Of a stretch of 53,374 nucleotides of DNA, positions 48,449 to 53,374 are shown one piece after another (positions within the stretch are counted from its first letter, which is position 1; the number at the start of each line of letters is the position of its first letter). The translations under genes were made by a program, and so were the position numbers. The notes beneath the pieces are model-generated. The model had not been told where the DNA came from and searched no databases. It saw only the letters and a list, made by a program, of their open reading frames with translations. The DNA is from Ectothiorhodospira shaposhnikovii (GTDB lineage Bacteria; Pseudomonadota; Gammaproteobacteria; Ectothiorhodospirales; Ectothiorhodospiraceae): NCBI RefSeq assembly GCF_016584105.1, contig NZ_NRSM01000025.1, positions 1 through 53,374 on the forward strand, given 5' to 3'.

Positions 48449-48787
48449 TTATGCCTTTTTAACGAACTCAGATTTGAGCTTCATTGGACCGATGCCATCG
48501 ATTTTGCAATCAATATTATGATCACCATCTACCAACCTGATGTTTTTGACCTTGACTCCAACTTTCACCACGAGGGACGTTCCCTTAACTTTTAGATCTT
48601 TAATCACAGTAATTGTGTCACCATCACTCAGCAAGTTTCCATTTGAATCCTTTACTACTATACCAGCGTATTGCTCCTCACCTTCTCCTGCCTTCCACTC
48701 ATGGCCACATTCAGGGCAAACTAAAGCGCCTCTATCTTCATATGTAAAGCTGGATTTACAACCTGGACAATTAGGTAAATTACTCAT
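48449..48787 (-). CDS. yjdM: Zinc-ribbon protein YjdM (PhnA family)
   Basis: A 112-residue protein with an N-terminal zinc ribbon ([20 protein letters not shown], then CGHEW) and the PhnA/YjdM C-terminal domain ([58 protein letters not shown]). The length matches E. coli YjdM. Despite the old name PhnA, it is not the phosphonoacetate hydrolase and its function is unclear. Base composition is much more AT-rich than all neighbours, so the gene was probably acquired separately. Its end abuts the truncated hsdS, 8 bases away, suggesting that its arrival or a linked deletion removed the rest of hsdS. Confidence 0.93.
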   Translation of the reverse strand: MSNLPNCPGCKSSFTYEDRGALVCPECGHEWKAGEGEEQYAGIVVKDSNGNLLSDGDTITVIKDLKVKGTSLVVKVGVKVKNIRLVDGDHNIDCKIDGIGPMKLKSEFVKKA

Positions 48788-49058
48788 CAGTCAACTCTCA
48801 AATGTCGTATCGGAAAACACTTGCCATCGATGTGCGTACGCTTTGGTTTAGCTGAGCCTCCAAGGGCCTGACTCCGTGACTTGAACTACCACACCTTCTT
48901 GCCCGAACTGACGGAGTAACGCTACCAACCAATATTGCTGGTTAGAAGGAGTAGCTTTAAGTTCCCAAGGCCCTCACCGACAAGATGGCCGGTGAGCCCC
49001 AGCCCGTAGCTGGCTCATTCATCGATGAGAACCTGCGCAGCACCCGCAGTGACCGGCT
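48788..49058. other. Interval with no gene recognised
   Basis: Upstream of yjdM the DNA stays AT-rich to about 48960 and then becomes GC-rich. A small inverted repeat, CTCACCG and CGGTGAG, lies at 48973-48996. Short frames in both directions show no family features. The interval from 48788 to 49384 as a whole appears to be a patchwork of gene remnants. Confidence 0.5.
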
Positions 49059-49195
49059 ATGCTGCGCCTCATCAAGCGCAAATTCGGCGCCCGGGCCAGG
49101 ATTGTACTGCCAACAGCATGTCCAGCAGGCCACTGAAGCTCGATTATCCCAGTGGATCGACAAACATCCTCACCGCTGAAAACATCGAATGTTGG
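49059..49195 (+). pseudogene. Remnant of a DUF4351-type domain (Rpn/transposase-like nuclease tail)
   Basis: Three short pieces in successive frames resemble the end of a DUF4351 domain: LRLIKRKFGAR near 49062, then HVQQATEARLSQWID near 49118, then NILTAENIEC to about 49192. At least two frameshifts separate them, so no product can be made. DUF4351 is a C-terminal domain of Rpn/YhgA-like recombination-promoting nucleases. The fragment then runs into a copy of the dadA tail. The match is from memory of the domain pattern. Confidence 0.5.
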
Positions 49196-49202
49196 GGTGA
49201 GG

Positions 49203-49244
49203 CCAGACATCGACCCCACCGGCCTGGAGGTGGACCGCTACCGC
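49203..49244 (+). repeat. Copy B of the 42-bp dadA tail repeat
   Basis: This encodes PDIDPTGLEVDRYR and matches 42531-42572 at 37 of 42 bases, with mostly third-position differences, so it came from a functional dadA relative rather than a recent copy. It continues without the stop codon used by dadA. Confidence 0.8.
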
Positions 49245-49281
49245 CGGGCAGGGCACCACACGTCCGGCTTGCCTATTCATT

Positions 49282-49295
49282 CAAACGACTGTTAG
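49282..49295 (+). promoter_or_regulatory. Possible PsrA-like site before fadIJ
   Basis: CAAAC-GACT-GTTAG is a near inverted repeat resembling the PsrA operator pattern (C/GAAAC-N4-GTTTG/C) known from Pseudomonas fatty-acid degradation genes. It lies 90 bases before fadI. One half-site is imperfect, so this is tentative. Confidence 0.3.
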
Positions 49296-49384
49296 AGTCC
49301 CCCTTGATGATTATCAAACCATGATGCCGCCGGGATCGCTCCAGGGTGTCCACGGCAGGCCGACGTCACACCAAGGGAGTTCGT

Positions 49385-50698
49385 ATGAAAAAGACACCCA
49401 ACCCCGCACCCACCCGACCCGGCCAGCGCGTGGCGGTGGTGGCCGGGCTGCGCACGCCTTTTGCGCGGCAGCTCACCGCCTTCCGGGACCTGTCCGCCAT
49501 TGATCTGGGCATTCTGGTCACCAGCGAACTGATGGCCCGCACGGACCTGGACCCGGCGCTGGTGGAACGGGTGGTCTACGGTCAGGTGGGGATCCTCCCC
49601 CAGGCCCCCAATATCGCCCGCGAAGTGGTGCTGGGCGCTGGCCTGCCGGCAGGAACCGATGCCTACAGCGTCTCCCGCGCCTGCGCCACCAGCCTGCAGA
49701 GCACCGTGGACGTGGCCGCCGCCATCGCCCGCAACGAGATCCAGGTGGGGCTGGCCGGCGGCGCCGATTCCACCTCGGTGCTGCCGCTGCAGCTCAGCAC
49801 CCCCCTGGCCCGCGCCTTCATGCGGGCCAGCAAGGCCCGCTCCCTGCTGGACAAGCTGCGCTGCTTCAAGGACATCCGCCCCGGGCATCTGCTGCCCAAC
49901 CCGCCGGCGGTGGCGGACTATTCCACCGGTCTGCGCATGGGCGATATCGCCGAACAGATGGCCCGCAATCACGACATCGGACGGGCGGAGCAGGATGCCC
50001 TGGCGGTGGCTTCCCACCACAAGGCCCACCAGGCCTGGGAGGCGGGACACCTGCAAGCCGAGGTGATGACCGGCATCGTGCCCCCCTTCCGGGAAGTGAT
50101 CACCCGGGACAACACCCTGCGACCCGATACCAGCCTGGAACACATGGCACGCCTGCCGCCAGTGTTCGACCGTCGCCACGGCACGGTCACCGCCGCCAAT
50201 TCCAGCCCGCTCACCGATGGCGCCGTCAGCCTGCTGCTGATGACCGAATCCCGGGCGCGGGCACTGGGTTTCGACCCCCTGGGCTTCATTCGCGGCTGGG
50301 CCTTCACCGCCATCGACCCCTTCAACGACGGACTGATGGGTCCGTCCCATGCCACCCCCCTGGCCCTGGACCGGGCCGGCATCCGGCTGCAAGACCTGGC
50401 ACTGGTGGAGATGCACGAGGCCTTCGCCGCCCAGGTACTCGCCAATCTCAAACAATGGCGGTGCCCGCGCTTTGCCCGGGAGGTCCTGGGACGGGACACC
50501 CCCATCGGCGAGGTGGACCCGGATCGCTTCAACGTACTGGGCGGCTCCATCGCCTACGGCCATCCCTTCGCCGCCACGGGGGGACGCATGATCATCCAGA
50601 CACTGCGCGAACTGCGCCGCCGGGGCGGCGGACTGGCGCTGACCACCGCCTGCGCCGCGGGCGGCTTGGGCGCAGCCCTGATCCTGGAGGTGAACTGA
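49385..50698 (+). CDS. fadI: Acetyl-CoA acyltransferase FadI (3-ketoacyl-CoA thiolase)
   Basis: A 437-residue thiolase that cleaves 3-ketoacyl-CoA with CoA in the last step of beta-oxidation. The nucleophilic Cys is in [15 protein letters not shown], the second active-site residues are in [12 protein letters not shown] and [16 protein letters not shown], and the final catalytic Cys is in [16 protein letters not shown]. The insert region [20 protein letters not shown] and overall length match FadI rather than FadA. The start ATG 49385 has GGGAG 5 bases before it. It overlaps fadJ by one base (TGATG), forming the usual fadI-fadJ pair. Upstream is a patchwork region, so the operon promoter must lie within about 140 bases or come from remnant DNA. 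Confidence 0.95.
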   Translation: MKKTPNPAPTRPGQRVAVVAGLRTPFARQLTAFRDLSAIDLGILVTSELMARTDLDPALVERVVYGQVGILPQAPNIAREVVLGAGLPAGTDAYSVSRACATSLQSTVDVAAAIARNEIQVGLAGGADSTSVLPLQLSTPLARAFMRASKARSLLDKLRCFKDIRPGHLLPNPPAVADYSTGLRMGDIAEQMARNHDIGRAEQDALAVASHHKAHQAWEAGHLQAEVMTGIVPPFREVITRDNTLRPDTSLEHMARLPPVFDRRHGTVTAANSSPLTDGAVSLLLMTESRARALGFDPLGFIRGWAFTAIDPFNDGLMGPSHATPLALDRAGIRLQDLALVEMHEAFAAQVLANLKQWRCPRFAREVLGRDTPIGEVDPDRFNVLGGSIAYGHPFAATGGRMIIQTLRELRRRGGGLALTTACAAGGLGAALILEVN

Positions 50699-52854
50699 TG
50701 AATGCCTTTCACATGCAGAAGGATGACCGGAACGTGGCCGTCATCACCGTGGACCTGCCCGATGAGCGCATGAACGTACTCCGGGCGGAGATGGTGGACG
50801 AATGCGGCGCCCTGCTGGATACCCTGGCACGGGACAACACCCTGCGGGGCGTCATCATCACCAGCGGCAAGCCGGACAACTTCATCGCCGGGGCCGACAT
50901 CCGCATGCTGTCCGCCTGCGACAGCGCCGAGGACGCCGCCGCCCTGGCCCGCGCCGGACAGGCCCTGTTCGACCGACTGGAGGGCTTCCCGGTGCCGGTG
51001 GTGGCCGCCATCCACGGCCCCTGTCTCGGCGGCGGACTGGAACTGGCCATGGCCTGTCACGGCCGGGTGGCCACGGATCATGACGCCACCCGCCTGGGCC
51101 TGCCGGAAGTGCAGCTGGGCCTGCTGCCGGGGAGCGGCGGCACCCAACGGCTGCCGCCGCTGGTGGGCCTGCCCCAGGCCCTGGACATGATGCTCACCGG
51201 ACGCCAGCTGCGCCCGCGCCAGGCCCTGCGGCAGGGACTGGTGGATGAACTGGTGCCCCCGCCCCTGCTGATGCAGGCGGCCCGTGCCCGGGTGCAGGCC
51301 CTGACGGACGGGAAACAGACCCGCCGCCGCAGGCCCTGGCACCAACGCCTGCTGGAAAACAACACACTGGGGCGACACATGGTCTACCGGCAGGTCGGCA
51401 AGCGGGTACACGCCCGCACCCAGGGCAACTACCCGGCCCCGGAACGCATCATCGACGCCGTGCGCACCGGCCTGGAATCCGGTCGGCGGGCGGGGCTCGC
51501 CGCCGAGGCCGGGCATTTCGGGACCCTGGCCATGACGCCCCAGGCGGAGGCGCTGATGTCCCTGTATCTGGCCGGCAATGCCCTGAAAAAGGCCCTGGTC
51601 ACCTCGCCGTCGGCCACCCCTCGTCCGGTGCGGACCGTGGGCGTGCTGGGCGCGGGCCTGATGGGGGCCGGGATTGCCCATGTCACCAGCACCCAGGCCG
51701 GCAGGAACGTACGGCTCAAGGACGTGAGCGCCGAACGGCTCAACGAGGCCATGGGCCATGTCCATCGCCAAATCCGGACCCGGCAGCGGCGCCAGGGGCT
51801 AAGCGACTTCGAGGCGGGACGCCAGCTGAACCGCATCACCCCCACCCTGGACTACAGCGGCTTTGGTCGTCTGGACATGGTGATCGAGGCGGTGTTCGAG
51901 GATCTGGCACTCAAGCACCGCATGCTGGCGGATGTGGAGGCCCATTGCCCGGAGACAGTGATCTTTGCCACCAACACCTCGTCCATCCCCGTCGCGCAGA
52001 TCGCCGCGCCGGCCCGGCGGCCGGAACGGGTCATCGGCATGCACTATTTCTCACCGGTGGAACGCATGCCCCTGCTGGAAGTGATCGTCACCGACCGCAC
52101 CGATCCGGAAGTGATCGCCACCACCGTGGCCCTGGGCCGGGACCAGGGCAAGACGGTGATCGTGGTTCAGGACGGGGCCGGGTTCTACGTCAACCGCATC
52201 CTCGCCCCCTACCTGAACGAGGCCTGCCATCTGCTCATGGAGGGCGTGCCCATCGACCACATCGACACCACCCTGGTGCGGTTCGGCTTCCCCATGGGGC
52301 CCTTCGCCCTGCTGGATCAGGTGGGGCTGGACGTGGGCGGCAAGGTGGGACCCATCCTGCATGAAGCCTTCGGTGAACGCATGCGCCCCTCACCGGTGGG
52401 CGAGCGCCTGCTGGCCCAGGGGCGGCGGGGCCGCAAGTCCGGCAAGGGATTCTACCGCCATGATCGCCGTGGGCGCGGCGCCCCCAAAGTAGATGCGGCG
52501 GTCTACACCGAACTGGGGGTACAGCCCGGGCAACGCCTTCCGGCCCAGGAAATCATCGACCGCACCGTGCTGCCCATGATCAACGAGGCGGTCCGTTGCC
52601 ACCAGGAAGGCATCATCCGTCACCGGCGGGACGGAGACATCGGAGCCGTCTTCGGCATCGGATTCCCCCCCTTCCTGGGCGGACCGTTCCATGAACTGGC
52701 CCGGCGGGGACCGAAAGCGGTGGCAGAGCGCCTGAACGAACTGCAGACCCGTCACGGGGACCGCTTCGAGCCGGCACCCGGGCTGGAGAAGGTGCTGGAG
52801 GGGGATGGCGGTGCTTCACCGGCACGGCCATGCCCTTCAGTGGGATCGGTCTGA
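50698..52854 (+). CDS. fadJ: Fatty acid oxidation complex alpha subunit FadJ
   Basis: A 718-residue bifunctional enoyl-CoA hydratase / 3-hydroxyacyl-CoA dehydrogenase, partner of FadI. The crotonase part (about 1-190) has FIAGADIRML, HGPCLGGGLELAMACHGRVA and GLPEVQLGLLPGSGGTQRLP with the two catalytic Glu. The dehydrogenase part (about 305-715) has the NAD site VGVLGAGLMGAGIAHV, TNTSSIPVAQIA, GMHYFSPVERMPLLEV (catalytic His) and FGFPMGPFALLDQVGLDVGG. The start ATG 50698 overlaps the fadI stop. The last dozen residues (after EKVLEGDGG) look unlike the family and overlap the Rpn remnant, so the natural end may have been altered by the neighbouring insertion. Confidence 0.95.
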   Translation: MNAFHMQKDDRNVAVITVDLPDERMNVLRAEMVDECGALLDTLARDNTLRGVIITSGKPDNFIAGADIRMLSACDSAEDAAALARAGQALFDRLEGFPVPVVAAIHGPCLGGGLELAMACHGRVATDHDATRLGLPEVQLGLLPGSGGTQRLPPLVGLPQALDMMLTGRQLRPRQALRQGLVDELVPPPLLMQAARARVQALTDGKQTRRRRPWHQRLLENNTLGRHMVYRQVGKRVHARTQGNYPAPERIIDAVRTGLESGRRAGLAAEAGHFGTLAMTPQAEALMSLYLAGNALKKALVTSPSATPRPVRTVGVLGAGLMGAGIAHVTSTQAGRNVRLKDVSAERLNEAMGHVHRQIRTRQRRQGLSDFEAGRQLNRITPTLDYSGFGRLDMVIEAVFEDLALKHRMLADVEAHCPETVIFATNTSSIPVAQIAAPARRPERVIGMHYFSPVERMPLLEVIVTDRTDPEVIATTVALGRDQGKTVIVVQDGAGFYVNRILAPYLNEACHLLMEGVPIDHIDTTLVRFGFPMGPFALLDQVGLDVGGKVGPILHEAFGERMRPSPVGERLLAQGRRGRKSGKGFYRHDRRGRGAPKVDAAVYTELGVQPGQRLPAQEIIDRTVLPMINEAVRCHQEGIIRHRRDGDIGAVFGIGFPPFLGGPFHELARRGPKAVAERLNELQTRHGDRFEPAPGLEKVLEGDGGASPARPCPSVGSV

Positions 52855-52956
52855 CCTCAGCACTTTCACCTCGGCCAGGGACAGGCCCGTGGTCTGGGCG
52901 ATCTGCTCGTCTGTGAGCAGATCCAGCTTGAGCAGGTTGATGGCCGCCAGACGCCG
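52837..52956 (-). pseudogene. C-terminal remnant of an Rpn-family recombination-promoting nuclease
   Basis: On the minus strand the frame reads RLAAINLLKLDLLTDEQIAQ, TTGLSLAEVKVLRSDRSH and stop. This is the small helical tail typical of Rpn (PD-(D/E)XK nuclease family transposase-like) proteins, with the IAQxTGLSLAEV motif. Everything before residue R at about 52956 is replaced by the RAYT fragment read on the other strand. The stop lies inside the end of fadJ, overlapping it by 18 bases. Confidence 0.65.
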
Positions 52957-52957
52957 T

Positions 52958-53365
52958 GTGGATCTCAACCCGGTGCGGGCCGGGATGACGGATACACCGG
53001 AAGCCTCGGAACATACCAGCATCCGGGAACGGATCACGCCGAGGTTCGATCTGGCCCAGTCGGTGCGTGAGCAGATGCGGATGGACGCCCTGCTGCGACT
53101 CGACGGGCCGGTGAAACCGCTGCTGCCGTTTGAAGGCGCATTCGCCGAACGGGAACAGCCTGGCATCCCGTTTGCCTTCGAGGATTATCTCGCCCTGGTG
53201 GACTACACCGGTCGGGCCATCGACCCGAGAAAGAAAGGCGCCATCGCCAATACCCTACCCCCGATCCTGCAGCGGCTGGGACTCACCCCGGATCAGTGGC
53301 TGGCACAGAGCACGCAGTTCGAGGCCCTGTACCGGCAACAGCGACGACGATCAGTGGCCGGATAG
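52958..53365 (+). pseudogene. REP-associated tyrosine transposase (RAYT), C-terminal fragment
   Basis: The frame from 52958 reads VDLNPVRAGMTDTPEASEHT, the well known central motif of RAYT/Y1 transposases after the catalytic Tyr helix, and continues with the usual C-terminal region: LALVDYTGRAIDPRKKGAIA, then LPPILQRLGLTPDQWLAQS, ending at TAG 53363-53365. The HUH catalytic domain and the tyrosine are missing. Codons before 52958 belong to the antisense of the Rpn remnant, so the two genes were joined by a rearrangement. RAYTs move or maintain REP palindromes; those in this window may be their substrates. Confidence 0.75.
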
Positions 53366-53374
53366 CCCTCCCCC

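Overview
The window is GC-rich, densely coded chromosome, almost certainly from a gammaproteobacterium. Pointers are a BaeSR-type two-component system, linked FadI/FadJ anaerobic-type beta-oxidation enzymes, a CusCBA-type copper pump, MacAB, SbcCD and aerobic-type cobalamin genes (cobF, cobE). The family or genus cannot be fixed from sequence alone; a halophilic or alkaliphilic Chromatiales-like host is a guess. No rRNA, tRNA or CRISPR array was seen.

Layout. 1-0.8 kb: the right end of an IS3-family element interrupts an LbtU-type siderophore porin. 1.1-5.4 kb: cobF and cobE flank an opposite-strand diguanylate cyclase, followed by a chemoreceptor. 5.5-12.3 kb: a forward copper-efflux operon (small Cys/His secreted protein, CusC, CusB with a fused CusF domain, CusA, CusF). 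12.3-19.5 kb, reverse: outer-membrane factor, MacB, MacA and a PepSY-flavodoxin reductase. 19.7-27.8 kb: iron/metal uptake. Two TonB-dependent receptors with matching Fur-box-like sites and a DUF4198 gene lie around and between a baeR-like regulator and a baeS-like kinase. The two signalling genes are 3.4 kb apart but share an upstream motif resembling the BaeR box; the kinase has a one-base frameshift. 27.8-36.1 kb: small membrane protein, UppP, chemoreceptor, SbcC and SbcD. 36.3-40.1 kb: nucleoside transporter and KatG.

40.1-49.4 kb is accessory and partly decayed. It holds a small membrane protein, a dadA gene with a poly-C frameshift, and an operon of an unusual HTH-cupin-methyltransferase fusion with AzlC and AzlD, preceded by a promoter and a palindromic operator. 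Next come the ruins of a type I restriction locus (internally deleted hsdR, truncated hsdS) that still carries intact UPF0175 and RhuM-Fic genes, then a low-GC yjdM, and a patchwork of gene fragments including a 42-bp copy of the dadA tail. 49.4-52.9 kb is fadI-fadJ. The window ends in remnants of an Rpn-type nuclease and a REP-associated (RAYT) transposase.

Six copies of a short palindrome of the type CATTCCCGCGAAAGCGGGAAT occur in three intergenic regions. The best candidate for an undescribed system is the HTH-cupin-methyltransferase fusion coupled to AzlCD (42.9-45.9 kb). The most informative regulatory observation is the split BaeSR pair with shared operator-like sites.
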